Source of the DNA: Peterkaempfera podocarpi
GTDB taxonomy: Bacteria > Actinomycetota > Actinomycetes > Streptomycetales > Streptomycetaceae
Direction: 5' to 3'
Length of the DNA stretch: 64,000 nucleotides
Assembly: GCF_042466665.1 (NCBI RefSeq)
Contig: NZ_CP162102.1
Location: 124,001-188,000, forward strand
A model generated the notes under the pieces. That model saw nothing but the letters and a program-made list of their open reading frames with translations, was not told the origin of the DNA and made no database searches. This document shows, in pieces, positions 19,173 to 27,987 of the stretch (the stretch's first letter is position 1; each line of letters starts with the position of its first letter). Both the position numbers and the translations under genes were made by a program.

Positions 19173-19955
19173 TCAGTGGTGGTGGCTGTGTCGGCCGAGG
19201 GTCCGGACGGGGGTCGCACCGGGGCGGGTCCACTGCGGCACCGGACGGCTGGTCGGGCCCCACGTGGCGTTGCCGTCCGCGTCCGAGCGCCAGGACCAGC
19301 ATGCGTTGCGCCCCTCGGGCCAGCCCTCGGGGTTGGCCTCCCAGGCCTCGCCGCGACCGTAGGGCGTCATGTCGAGCAGGCCCAGGGACCCGTTGACCCG
19401 CTCGTTGCCACGGCCCGTCGTGGAGTAGGTGAGGAACACGCGGTCGCCGTCGCGCAGGAAGCAGGTGAGGTAACCCATGTCCCCGCCGATCGGCGCGTCG
19501 ACGTCGCGGACCGAGTACCAGGGCTGGGTGTAGCCCATGAACCCGACATAGGAGGCCACCTCGTCCCAACGCCCCGTGGTCAGGACCGCGAACGAGACAC
19601 CGCGGGCGTTGAGGTAGACGGCATCCTGCAGATGCCAGGCCGTGGTGGTGCACCCCTCGCACTGCCCTTGGTGCGGCGCTCCGTCATGCCACATGTGCTT
19701 GTAGACCACGAGCTCCTCGCGCCCCTGGAACAGCTCCAGGAACGGGACCGGGCCCTTGGGGCCGACGACCTCGACCGTCCCGTCGAACTCCACCATCGGC
19801 AGCCGTCGGCGCGCCGCAGCCAGGGCGTCGCCCTCGTGGGTGTGGGCCTTCTCCCGCACCAGAAGCTCCTCACGGGCGGCCTGCCAGGTGGCCAGGTCGA
19901 CCACCGGCGGGCGGCCGGGCAGCAGAGGGGTCGGGTCTTCCGGCGTGGTCGTCAT
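19173..19955 (-). CDS. DUF899 family thioredoxin-like protein
   Basis: 260 residues matching DUF899 (thioredoxin-like fold): REELLVREKAHTHEGDALAAARRRLPMV, then ELFQGREELVVYKHMWHD, a CEGC pair in GQCEGCTTTAWHLQD, then SFAVLTTGRWDEVASYVGFMGYTQPWYS. Members are cytosolic and thought to be redox proteins of unassigned reaction. A His-rich C-terminus (GRHSHHH) is present. The ATG at 19955 has GGAGGA 5 bases upstream; codons to 20003 are not needed. Stands alone. Confidence 0.88.
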   Translation of the reverse strand: MTTTPEDPTPLLPGRPPVVDLATWQAAREELLVREKAHTHEGDALAAARRRLPMVEFDGTVEVVGPKGPVPFLELFQGREELVVYKHMWHDGAPHQGQCEGCTTTAWHLQDAVYLNARGVSFAVLTTGRWDEVASYVGFMGYTQPWYSVRDVDAPIGGDMGYLTCFLRDGDRVFLTYSTTGRGNERVNGSLGLLDMTPYGRGEAWEANPEGWPEGRNACWSWRSDADGNATWGPTSRPVPQWTRPGATPVRTLGRHSHHH

Positions 19956-20452
19956 GTTGTCCTCCATCGTGTCTCGGGCCGGGCAGCGTCGTACGACGTC
20001 CAACGACGCTCACCAGATCAGACTCACCATCCAGCCGAAACTCATCGCCCCGCAGGACGCCCCCAACAATGCCCGCACGGACCACGTCGGGCTGACGCCG
20101 GTACTTGCACCGACCCGCTCTTGTAGGACCCCCAACCCGACGCTCCCGCCCCCGGGCACGGGCAGATCGACGACGACTGTGGAAGTCCTGCCCAGAGCGT
20201 GATCCACACCCCGGCCGCCCATCCCCGCGGCTCGGCGGCCACCAGACCCCCATCAGAGGCCATCACCTCTCCCCGACCCTGCCCGGGTAGATCTCCCCAT
20301 CCGGCGCCCTTGTGACCCGCCGGCCCGGCGCCGGGACGCCCGACGACACCAGACACTGAGGCGCCGGCACCCAGGCCGGCAACTGACCGTCCAATGTCCC
20401 ACTATTCAGGACGATCTGGCTCGCATATTGGACACACGGCTAGGGTCGCACC
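19956..20452. other. Divergent gap, DUF899/rhodanese
   Basis: Nothing firm. A minus-strand frame near 20010-20222 ends in a hydrophobic ALLGASCGAMSFGWMVSLIW tail without a ribosome binding site. TAGGGT at 20441-20446 lies 6 bases before the rhodanese ATG and is its likely -10 box. Confidence 0.35.
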
Positions 20453-21304
20453 ATGAGTGAACTCGCAGACGTCCCGCCGTTCGCGCGGGTTGAAGAACTG
20501 GACGCCCTGCCTGGGCGCGTGGTTCTGGCAGACATGAGGTGGTACCTGAACGGCCGGTCCGGACGGGCTGCCTACGAAGGGGGACACCTGCCGGGCGCGG
20601 TGTTCGTGGACCTCGACCGCTGGCTGACGGGACCCGCCACGCCGGCGGGCGGCCGGAACCCCTTGCCTGCACCGGAGGTGTTCGCCGAGGGCATGCGGGC
20701 GCTGGGGATCAACGACAGCGACATCGTCGTGGCCTACGACGACCAGGGCGGAGTCATCGCAGCCCGGCTGGTGTGGATGATCCGGACCACCGGCCGTCGC
20801 GCAGCGATCCTCGACGGTGGGCTCGCCGCCTACCTCACGGCGCACCCGGGCTCCCTGACAGTGGAGGAACCGGTGTTCGCCGATGGTGACTTCTCGGTAC
20901 GCCCCTGGCCGGCGGGGGTCCTGGCGGAAGCCGACGAGGCAGTGGGACCGGGCGTCCTTACGGTCGACGCCCGGAACCGGGACCGCTTCGTCGGCGAGCA
21001 GGACCCGGTCGACCCGCGTCCGGGCCACGTCCCCGGTGCGGTGAACGTCCCGTGCCGGGAGAACCTGGACGGCCGTGGGCGCCTCCTGCCCGTGGAGACG
21101 ATCCGGGAGAACTTCGCCGCCGCGGGAGTGGACCAGAGCGCCGCGTCGAAGGTCGTCTCCTACTGCGGCTCAGGAGTGACGGCCTGCCACAACCTCCTGA
21201 CCCTGGAATACACAGGTCTCGGTCAGGGCCGCCTCTTCGTCGGCGGCTGGTCGGCCTACAGCCGCGACGAGTCCCGTCCGGTAGAGACCGGTCCCGCTCG
21301 CTAG
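20453..21304 (+). CDS. Sulfurtransferase with tandem rhodanese domains
   Basis: 283 residues with two rhodanese domains, the thiosulfate/3-mercaptopyruvate sulfurtransferase layout. The inactive N-terminal copy has YEGGHLPGAVFVDLD and the C-terminal copy has HVPGAVNVP plus the active loop YCGSGVTAC, whose first Cys takes the persulfide. It moves sulfur from thiosulfate or mercaptopyruvate to cyanide or thiol acceptors. CGSGVTA is the loop more typical of mercaptopyruvate-type enzymes. Cytosolic. The ATG lies 6 bases after TAGGGT, suggesting a leaderless mRNA. A strong hairpin follows the stop. Confidence 0.92.
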   Translation: MSELADVPPFARVEELDALPGRVVLADMRWYLNGRSGRAAYEGGHLPGAVFVDLDRWLTGPATPAGGRNPLPAPEVFAEGMRALGINDSDIVVAYDDQGGVIAARLVWMIRTTGRRAAILDGGLAAYLTAHPGSLTVEEPVFADGDFSVRPWPAGVLAEADEAVGPGVLTVDARNRDRFVGEQDPVDPRPGHVPGAVNVPCRENLDGRGRLLPVETIRENFAAAGVDQSAASKVVSYCGSGVTACHNLLTLEYTGLGQGRLFVGGWSAYSRDESRPVETGPAR

Positions 21305-21310
21305 AAGCGC

Positions 21311-21339
21311 CCCACGTGGTCGAAGCTCGACCACGTGGG
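21311..21339 (+). terminator. Terminator after sulfurtransferase
   Basis: Perfect 13-bp arms (21311-21323 and 21327-21339) with a 3-base loop, starting 6 bases after the stop codon. No T-run. Confidence 0.75.
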
Positions 21340-21636
21340 ACCTGCGAGCAGCCCCGGCCGATTTCGCGAAGCCTCAGCAGGCCCGCACGACGCGTGCCGG
21401 ATGCCGCCCGCCCGTCACAACGACGGCACGGCATCCAACGATGCGGCCGCCGACGGCGACTTCTGCGGCTCCGCGGGCCGTGGGCAGCGGTCCTGCCGGC
21501 CCACCGCCGCGACGGACACCCACCCTCGTCGTCCGCGTTGTGCGCAGCGGCGGAGATCCCTGCCGAGGAGTCGCTTGCACCTGCCCGGCGGCCCGCAGCC
21601 CTCACCTGCCCCGGGTGCTGCAGTGAAGAAAGGCCG

Positions 21637-21664
21637 TGTGAACGTCGCTCGGGCCTGCTACCGT
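21637..21664 (+). promoter_or_regulatory. Putative promoter of the Thr leader
   Basis: The -10-like TACCGT (21659-21664) is followed 6 bases later by the leader ATG at 21671, so transcription probably starts at or next to that ATG (leaderless). A weak GTGAAC lies at 21638-21643 as a poor -35. Inferred from pattern only. Confidence 0.5.
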
Positions 21665-21670
21665 TCTGAC

Positions 21671-21721
21671 ATGAAGCGCGCTGCTATGACGACGACGCCG
21701 GAGAGTGTCCCGGCGCGCTGA
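21671..21721 (+). CDS. Threonine-rich leader peptide
   Basis: 16-codon ORF encoding MKRAAMTTTPESVPAR, with three consecutive ACG threonine codons. It ends 14 bases before a 14-bp terminator-like hairpin and 86 bases before a threonyl-tRNA synthetase. This is the classic arrangement for ribosome-mediated attenuation: a ribosome stalled at uncharged Thr codons would favour an antiterminator and let transcription reach the synthetase. A small hairpin (CGCCGG/CCGGCG, 21696-21715) spans the end of the ORF and could be the pause stem. An in-frame GTG at 21638 would extend it to 27 codons. Control by Thr supply is inferred, not shown. Confidence 0.7.
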   Translation: MKRAAMTTTPESVPAR

Positions 21722-21735
21722 CAGATGTCTTTGTC

Positions 21736-21767
21736 CGAAGCCCCGGGGCGAGTGCCCCGGGGCTTCG
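21736..21767 (+). terminator. Attenuator hairpin upstream of ThrRS
   Basis: Perfect 14-bp stem (21736-21749 pairs with 21754-21767) with loop GAGT, between the leader stop and the synthetase start. It has no T-run, like other terminators here. Its position inside the 5' region of the gene makes it a conditional terminator candidate. Confidence 0.72.
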
Positions 21768-21807
21768 CCTTGCGGTCACTCGCCCCGTAGTCCGCGAGGA
21801 GACCGCC

Positions 21808-23034
21808 ATGCACGACCACCGCAAGCTCGGCCGTGAACTGGGCCTGTTCGACACCGACCCGCTGATCGGCGCTGGACTGCCGTACTGGCTGCCCGACGGC
21901 GCGACCGTACGGCACACCCTGGAGGAGTACATCCGCGCCGTGGAGCGGCGGGCAGGGTATCGGCATGTGTACTCCCCGGTGCTCGGCAAGAGGGAGCTGT
22001 ACGAGATCTCCGGACACTGGGCGCACTACAGCGACGACATGTTCCCCGCGATGGACCTCGGTAGCGAGCAGGTCGTCCTGCGGCCGAGCCTCTGTCCCCA
22101 CCACGCGGTGATCTACCGCTCCCGCTCGCACAGCTACCGCGAACTCCCCCTGCGCATGGCCGAGCTCGGCGGTATGTACCGCTCAGAACTCTCCGGCGTG
22201 CTCGGCGGACTGACCCGGGTCCGGGGCATCCAGCTCAACGATGCCCACATCTTCTGCACCCTGGACCAGGTCGCCGAGGAGGCGCAGGCAGCGCTGGAGC
22301 TGATCCGCCAGGCGTACGAGGCGCTCGGTATCACCCCGTCGCGCTATCGGCTCTCCCTCCCCGGCCCCGGCGGCAAGTACGTCGCCGCCCCCGAGAAGTG
22401 GCAGCGTTCCACCGCCCTGCTGACCGACGTTCTCGACCGCTCCGGCCTTCCTTACGAGGCAGCCGAGGGAGAAGCCGCGTTCTACGGACCCAAGATCGAC
22501 GTCCAGGTCACCGACGGCGCAGGCCGGGAGTCCACCCTGTCCACCGTCCAGGTCGACTTTCACCAGCCCGAGCAGTTCGACCTGCACTACATCGGCGCGA
22601 ACGGCTCCAAGCACCGACCGGTCATGATCCACCGCAGCATCATCGGCAGCGTTGAACGAGCCGTCGCCCACCTCATCGAACAGCACGGAGGCGCGTTCCC
22701 CGCATGGCTCGCCCCCACCCAGCTGGTCATCCTCCCGATCACCGACGCCGAACTGCCGAACGCCGAGGCGCTCGCCCGGCAATGCACCGACCTCGGCCTG
22801 CGTGCCGAGATCGCCGGGCCGGAACGCGGCAGTCTCGGCGCCCGTATCCGAGAGGCGCGTCTGGTTCCCTACCAAGCCGTCATCGGCGCCAAGGAGGCCG
22901 CTGACGACCACGTCGCCATGCGTTTGCGTGACGGACGTCGTCTTGACCCCCAGCCGGTCAGCAACGTCCTCTCCGACATCGCTGCTCTCATCGCTGCCCA
23001 CAGCACCAACCTGTGGAACGACGCCGCCTCATAG
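21808..23034 (+). CDS. thrS: Threonyl-tRNA synthetase lacking TGS and editing domains
   Basis: 408 residues, against about 640-660 for full bacterial ThrRS. It begins at the catalytic core (HDHRKLGRELGLF) and lacks the N-terminal TGS and SAD editing domains. Class II motifs are intact: PSLCPHH, SYRELPLRMAELGGMYRSE, RVRGIQLNDAHIFC and MIHRSIIGSVER. The predicted zinc ligands C96, H147 and H275 are kept. The C-terminal anticodon-binding domain follows FPAWLAPTQLVILPITD. It should charge tRNA-Thr but cannot clear Ser-tRNA-Thr in cis. AGGAGA precedes the ATG. With its Thr leader and hairpin it looks like a starvation-induced or resistance paralogue; a housekeeping thrS is expected elsewhere. Confidence 0.93.
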   Translation: MHDHRKLGRELGLFDTDPLIGAGLPYWLPDGATVRHTLEEYIRAVERRAGYRHVYSPVLGKRELYEISGHWAHYSDDMFPAMDLGSEQVVLRPSLCPHHAVIYRSRSHSYRELPLRMAELGGMYRSELSGVLGGLTRVRGIQLNDAHIFCTLDQVAEEAQAALELIRQAYEALGITPSRYRLSLPGPGGKYVAAPEKWQRSTALLTDVLDRSGLPYEAAEGEAAFYGPKIDVQVTDGAGRESTLSTVQVDFHQPEQFDLHYIGANGSKHRPVMIHRSIIGSVERAVAHLIEQHGGAFPAWLAPTQLVILPITDAELPNAEALARQCTDLGLRAEIAGPERGSLGARIREARLVPYQAVIGAKEAADDHVAMRLRDGRRLDPQPVSNVLSDIAALIAAHSTNLWNDAAS

Positions 23035-23586
23035 CAGGTACTGCGCTCAGCTGTCGGCCGGGGCGAGGAGGCCGGCGCCTCGGCCAGCGGGCGGGCGGGC
23101 GGCACAGGGGCTTTCGCAGCCCCCGGCCTTCTGCCACCGAATCAACGCCGCCAGCAGTTGCCCGCCCGCAGCTTGCCTTCTCACCCACCCGAACACCCGA
23201 ATACGCCATCCGACGCGGCCCATCAGCACCGACTCAGGAGATCGTATGACGAGCTCTTCAGGCTCCCGCATCTGGTCCAGCAATGAGGCACGGCCATCGC
23301 CACGTCCGGGAGGCTTTCGCCGATGCGTGAGTAGGACCTCGGCCGAGTGATCGTTTGCTCAGTCGGATTCGAAGCGCGCCGGGTGTCTGCGCCGGAGCAG
23401 GTTCCGGCCCTCGATGGCATCGAGGGCCTTCCGGAGCGGGATGCGACTGAGCGATCCGAAGGGCGGGGACCGAAGCCTGTCTGCGTCGGGCACGCGGGGT
23501 CTGTCGGAGCGTCGGATTCCGTGCTGTCCTGACCTCGGGGAAGGCGCCACCGGGGCGGGTGCCGTCCCCGGACTGGGGAGGGGACC
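23035..23586. other. Gap between ThrRS and NERD gene
   Basis: No gene supported. A 34-codon frame starts at 23246 (ATG preceded by AGGAGA) but has no recognisable content. It may be the start of a lost gene. Confidence 0.3.
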
Positions 23587-24099
23587 GTGGTGGTACCGGC
23601 GAGGCGGGGCAGGACGGGGAGCTCCGGGGTGGTCCCGGGGCGCAGGACCGCACGGCTGCTGACACCGTTGGAACGCCGTGGCTGGCGGGTGCTCCACGAC
23701 CGGGCGGTCCCAGGGAGCAGTATCGGCCTGGATCACCTGGTAGTCGGCCCGGCAGGGGTGTGCGCCATCAACTCCAAAGCCTGGATTCCGGGCCGGGATC
23801 GCCTGGAACTGCGGGGCGGGACGCTGTGGTTCGGGCGCGACTCGCAGGCCCGGCTCCTGGAGGCGGTGGCGTGGCAGGCCGACGTGGTGGCCGTGGCGCT
23901 GGGCGTGCCGGTGCGGGCGGTGGTAGCGGTGCACGGCACGAAGGTGCCGGGCGGGGTTGTGCAGCTGGACGAGGTGACCGTGCTGCCGGTGAGCATGCTC
24001 CGCCGGCACCTGCGCGGACTGCTGCCGTTGCAGGCAATGGACGACTACCGGGTCCAACGGCTGGCCGAGCGTGCAGAGCAGGTGCTCCCACCGCGCTGA
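23587..24099 (+). CDS. NERD-domain (nuclease-related) protein
   Basis: 170 residues dominated by a NERD domain: LERRGWRVLHDRAVPGSSIGLDHLVVGPAGVCAINSKAW has the conserved Asp of DHLVVGPAG and the Lys of the INSKxW strand, the equivalent of the (E/Q)xK nuclease motif with Asn in the first position. NERD proteins are related to PD-(D/E)XK nucleases and often accompany DNA-handling enzymes; no helicase or kinase is fused or adjacent. Cytosolic. The GTG at 23587 is a reasonable start but not certain. No operon. Confidence 0.75.
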   Translation: MVVPARRGRTGSSGVVPGRRTARLLTPLERRGWRVLHDRAVPGSSIGLDHLVVGPAGVCAINSKAWIPGRDRLELRGGTLWFGRDSQARLLEAVAWQADVVAVALGVPVRAVVAVHGTKVPGGVVQLDEVTVLPVSMLRRHLRGLLPLQAMDDYRVQRLAERAEQVLPPR

Positions 24100-24834
24100 A
24101 GGACCCCAGGGATCGGAGGACGATCAGGACCACGAGGAGCGGGCACGTCGCCCCTCCCCCGGCCCCCTGTCCGCGCGGGACGTAAACCATGGAGAACCCT
24201 CCGGCCGGATGACCTGCCCACCGTCCGGGAGGCACGCGCCGGGCTGTCCGCAGCCCTGCACCTGCTCGACCCCGGACGGCGGGTCACCGAGGTCGAACGC
24301 CCTGCGGGGCCCGATGACATGCGGTTGCGAGGCCAGCGACTGCCACGGCATGCGGGGGCACACGCGCACCGCACCACCGACGGGCGGCGTCCCGGGCGTG
24401 CCGCGCGGGTGGACTGCGGCGCGAGGGGGCACGCTGACGTGGTGACCCGAATCGTGCTGGTGACCTGCGGCCCGCGGCTGGACGGCACCGCGCCACGGCA
24501 CACCGCCGCGCCCAGGGCGAGCGTCGTGGTGTCCCTGGTCGCACGAGCCACGGCGAGGGCCGCCGAAGCGTACGGCGCGCCCGAGCGACTGGTGCTCCCG
24601 GTCCCTGCTCCGCAGTCCGACCGTCAACCGGCCCACCGAGCACGGCGGAGCCGCCGATGCACCGGCCGCGACGGTCCATGGGCAGCTCCGCTCCCGCCGC
24701 CTCGATCCGGTGGGCGCCATCCGGTGGGCGCCGAGCGCCGTCGCTGCCCCGCGGGACGGCGGGCCGCAGCGGTCCCCCGACCCGCGCACGCCCCTCCGCG
24801 CCTACGCTGGACGCGGAGGAGGTGGCAGCGCACC
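24100..24834. other. Decayed region, no intact gene
   Basis: Coding-looking fragments on the plus strand without complete frames: DLPTVREARAGLSAALHLLD (about 24208-24300) and VVTRIVLVTCGPRLDG (about 24438-24490). The latter is loosely like the catalytic-Cys strand of class F sortases. GC and codon bias look genic but stops and frame changes break them. Probably remnants of two or more genes. Confidence 0.35.
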
Positions 24835-25680
24835 GTGGATGTCGACCTGCGCAAACTGCGCTACTTCGTGGCCGTGGCCGAGGAGGTGCACTTCGGTCGG
24901 GCGGCTGGAGCCGCATAGGCGGTCAGGGTGCGGCGGCGCGGGCAGTGCGCGGCGACTGTGTAGAGGGCGAACAGCACCGCCACGTCCGCGGGCATGCCAC
25001 GGGTGGTGAGCCACTGGACGAAGGACGCCCGGCCGCTGCTGGCCGCGGCACGGGCGCTGCACCACAGGGTGCGGCAGGCCGCCCGCGGCACCGCCGTACT
25101 CACCGTGGGCTTCATGCCCGGGATCACGGTGACCGCGGCGGTCAGGGCGCTCAGTGCACGCCATCCGCAGCTGCGGGTCGAGGTGGTCCGCACCTCCTGG
25201 GACGACCAGGTCGAGGGCGTCCACGAGGGCCTGCTGGACGTCAGCTATGTACGCCTGCCGGTCGACCACCGGGGCCTGCGCCTGCGCCCGCTCTTCAGCG
25301 AACCGCGGGTCGCCGTGCTGCCGGCCGACCACCGGCTGGCCGGAAAGTCCGCGATCGCTGTCGCGGACCTGGCGGGCGAGCGTCTGCTGCAGGACCCCGA
25401 CGCCGTTCCCGAATGGCGTGACCTGGCCGACCGCGCCGAGGAGGACGGCTCCGCGCCTCGGCCGGCGTTCCGCAGCGTGGAGGAGAAGCTGGAGCATGTC
25501 GCGGCCGGCCGCGGCGTCCTCGTGCTGCCGCTGTCGACGGCGGTCTACTACGGCCACGCCGATGTCACCCACGTCCCCGTCGACGACATCGGCCCCAACG
25601 ACGTCTGCCTCGCCTGGAGCGCCGACCGGGCCTCGCCGCTGCTCGAGGAGTTCGCGGACCTGGCGGCCATGCACGCGTAG
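24835..25680 (+). pseudogene. LysR-family regulator, broken in the HTH
   Basis: The first codons (GTG at 24835) encode VDLRKLRYFVAVAEEVHFGRAA, the unmistakable start of a LysR helix-turn-helix, then a stop at 24916-24918. About 100 bases of unrelated sequence follow. The frame resumes in the linker helix and substrate-binding domain (about 25015-25680: LTVGFMPGITVTAAVRALSARHPQLRVEVV, EGLLDVSYVRLPVDHRGL, SVEEKLEHVAAGRGVLVLP). The recognition helix is missing, so DNA binding should be lost even if the downstream piece (ATG/GTG near 24994) is made. Probably a deletion/replacement event. It may once have controlled the NAD-dependent gene downstream. Confidence 0.75.
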
Positions 25681-25814
25681 GTCCCCACCTGCGGTGATAC
25701 CCACAGGGCACTACAGACGACGGAAGAGGTCTTGGACCGGCTGAGGGGTTCCGCGCCATCGTGGTGGAGCAGCCACAAGGCACAGCTCCGCACCCGGAAA
25801 GGGCCCACGTCATC

Positions 25815-26702
25815 ATGCAGGTCTTCCTCACAGGCGGCTCCGGCTACATCGGCCGCTCGACGATCCCCGCGCTGGTCCGACGCGGCCACGCCGTCAGTGC
25901 GCTCGCCCGCAGTGACCGTGCGGCACACACCGTGGCGAGCCTGGGCGCCACGCCGGTGCACGGCAGCCTCACCGACACCGAGGTGCTCCGCGAGGCGGCG
26001 CGACAGGCCGACGCCGTGATCCATCTCGGTTCCGACATCGAGGGCGACGCCGCCGGGGTGGACCGCACCGCGGCCGCCGCGCTGCAGGACGGCGCCGGCA
26101 GTCGCCCCTATGTGCACACGGGCGGCGTCTGGGTCTACGGCGACACCAAGGGGACGGTGGACGAGGACGCGCCGCTGGACCCGCCGGCCATCACCGCCTG
26201 GCGGCCGGCCAACGAGCGGGCGGTGCTCGCGCACGCGGACCGGGGCGGACACCCGGTGGTGCTGATGCCCGGTCTCGTCTACGGCCGGTCGGGCGGGCTC
26301 GCGGAGGCCTTCTTCGTGGAGCCCGCCCGTACCGCGGGCGCGGTGCCGTGCATCGGCGACGGCGCCAACCACTGGGCCCTGATCCATGTCGACGACCTCG
26401 CCGAGCTCTGTGCCGCGGCGCTGAACGCCCCGGCGGGCTCGATCTACGCCGGGGTCAGCGACCAGAACCCGACGCTGGCAGAGATCACCCTCGCCCTGAG
26501 CCAGGCGGCAGGATGCCCCGGCCGGATCGAGACGCTGACCCTGGACGAGGCCCGCACCCGGATGGGCCCCATCGCGGAGGCGTTTGCGCTGGACCAGCAG
26601 TTCACCGGTGCCCGGGCACGGCGTGAGCTCGGTTGGACGCCGACCCGGCTGGACGCCCTGGCGGAGCTGGCGAGGCCCTCCTCGGGTGCCGCCTCCCGCT
26701 GA
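25815..26702 (+). CDS. NAD(P)-dependent epimerase/dehydratase-family oxidoreductase
   Basis: 295-residue extended SDR. The N-terminal Rossmann glycine motif is TGGSGYIG (residues 7-14) and the YxxxK pair lies in VYGDTK, with TGG in the Ser position just before. It resembles actinobacterial NAD-dependent epimerases that act on sugar nucleotides or small carbonyl compounds; substrate unknown. The ATG at 25815 immediately precedes the Rossmann strand. Downstream of the dead LysR gene, convergent with the NmrA-like gene. Confidence 0.88.
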   Translation: MQVFLTGGSGYIGRSTIPALVRRGHAVSALARSDRAAHTVASLGATPVHGSLTDTEVLREAARQADAVIHLGSDIEGDAAGVDRTAAAALQDGAGSRPYVHTGGVWVYGDTKGTVDEDAPLDPPAITAWRPANERAVLAHADRGGHPVVLMPGLVYGRSGGLAEAFFVEPARTAGAVPCIGDGANHWALIHVDDLAELCAAALNAPAGSIYAGVSDQNPTLAEITLALSQAAGCPGRIETLTLDEARTRMGPIAEAFALDQQFTGARARRELGWTPTRLDALAELARPSSGAASR

Positions 26703-26907
26703 CGGACGCGCGATCCCCCGGCCGAGGCCCGGCCGAGGCGACGCGGGGGTGCCCCGGTGGGCGCGGGCACCCTCCCTCGCCGGTTCTGAAGGCCGGCGGC
26801 GCTGTCGGTGCATCCGGCTGTGCATCCGGTGAGCCTGAGGGTGCCGGCCGCCGGGTTCCCCAGGTGGCCGTGGTGCAGGGTGCGGTTCCGGTTCTCACCC
26901 GGGAGGA

Positions 26908-27879
26908 TCATCCGGGGCTGCCGGGAGCGGCCTGCTGGTGTGAGGTGCCGACCAACCCGGTGCGCAGTGCGGCGGCGCCGGCTTCCGAGAGCCAGTCCGT
27001 CAGGGTGCGCAGTCCGGGGTGGATGACCCGCAGTGCCTCGGTGTCGGCGTGCCAGCGCTGGCCGGAGATCCACCGCTGCCGGACCTCGGCGATCTCCGGG
27101 TTGAGCGCGGCGGCCTCGTCGTGGGTGAGCTGCTCGTAGCGCACCGCGATTCCGGTGGCGGCGCTGATCGCCGCGACGGCCTCGGCCGGGGTCGGGTCGT
27201 CGCCGGCCAGCTCCAGAGTCCGTCCGGCGAACCGGTCCGGTTGCTCGAAGGCCAGGGCGGCGAACTCGGCGATGTCCTCGACGGCGATGATCTGGACAGG
27301 CTCGTCCGGCGGGAAGAGGTGCCGGTGGACGCCGTCGACGAACCCGTCGAGGCCGATGCCGGACGCCCCGAGGTAGTTGGTCATGAACCGCACCGGGCGC
27401 AGTACGGTCACCAGCGGGATCTGTCCGCGCAGGTACTGCTCGATGCGCCGCTTTCCCGGGGCCGCGAACGCGTCCCCGGAGGTCGAGGCGACGCCGGTGA
27501 ACACCACATGGCGGACCCCCGCGGCTGCTGCGGCGTCGGCCAGGGCCCGGCCGCGGGTGAACTCCAGTTCCGGATTGCTGCCGGCCGGACCGTAGGCAAC
27601 CGGCGGCACGGCGAACAGGGCGGTGGTGCCCTCCAGAGCCGGCAGCAGGCTTGACGGGTCGTCGAGGTCTGCAAGGGCCAGCTCGGCTCCTGCGTCCGCG
27701 AGTGCCGTGGCGGCGGGTGCGGTCCTGTCCCGTACCAGCGCGCGTACCGGTCGGCCGGCGGCCAGCAGGCGACGTGCCGTCGCGCCGCCCTGCCTTCCGG
27801 TGGCGCCGGTCACGGCGACGGGGCCGTCGGCGGGGTGCCGGGCCGGGCCGGTGAGGGATCGGGTGGGTTCGGCGGCCAT
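26908..27879 (-). CDS. NmrA-family NAD(P)-binding protein
   Basis: 323 residues. Rossmann motif TGATGRQGGATARRLLAAG (about residues 24-42), an RALVRD strand end, then ATALFAVPPV and GVRHVVFTGVAS. The atypical SDR/NmrA fold lacks YxxxK. Members act as redox sensors or as reductases of quinone-like compounds. AGGAGG lies 6 bases before the ATG at 27879. The gene is divergent from a TetR regulator (27988), and the 108-base gap holds a CAACC-C-GGTTG palindrome, so it is probably that regulator's target. Confidence 0.88.
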   Translation of the reverse strand: MAAEPTRSLTGPARHPADGPVAVTGATGRQGGATARRLLAAGRPVRALVRDRTAPAATALADAGAELALADLDDPSSLLPALEGTTALFAVPPVAYGPAGSNPELEFTRGRALADAAAAAGVRHVVFTGVASTSGDAFAAPGKRRIEQYLRGQIPLVTVLRPVRFMTNYLGASGIGLDGFVDGVHRHLFPPDEPVQIIAVEDIAEFAALAFEQPDRFAGRTLELAGDDPTPAEAVAAISAATGIAVRYEQLTHDEAAALNPEIAEVRQRWISGQRWHADTEALRVIHPGLRTLTDWLSEAGAAALRTGLVGTSHQQAAPGSPG

Positions 27880-27950
27880 GTCGTCCTCCTTTTCCCCGGG
27901 GGTCGATTGCCACGGACAGGGTGGTGAACCCGGGGATATCTGGGATACTT

Positions 27951-27961
27951 CAACCCGGTTG
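27951..27961. promoter_or_regulatory. Short palindrome, candidate TetR operator
   Basis: CAACC-C-GGTTG inverted repeat in the divergent region between the NmrA-like gene and the TetR gene. Short; position is the main support. Confidence 0.35.
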
Positions 27962-27987
27962 GGCGGATGCTCAAGGGGTTTCGTGAC

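Noticed and set aside
21640..21807. T-box riboswitch upstream of thrS
   Set aside because: The region is too short and lacks a recognisable T-box stem I/specifier and antiterminator; a Thr-codon leader peptide fits better.
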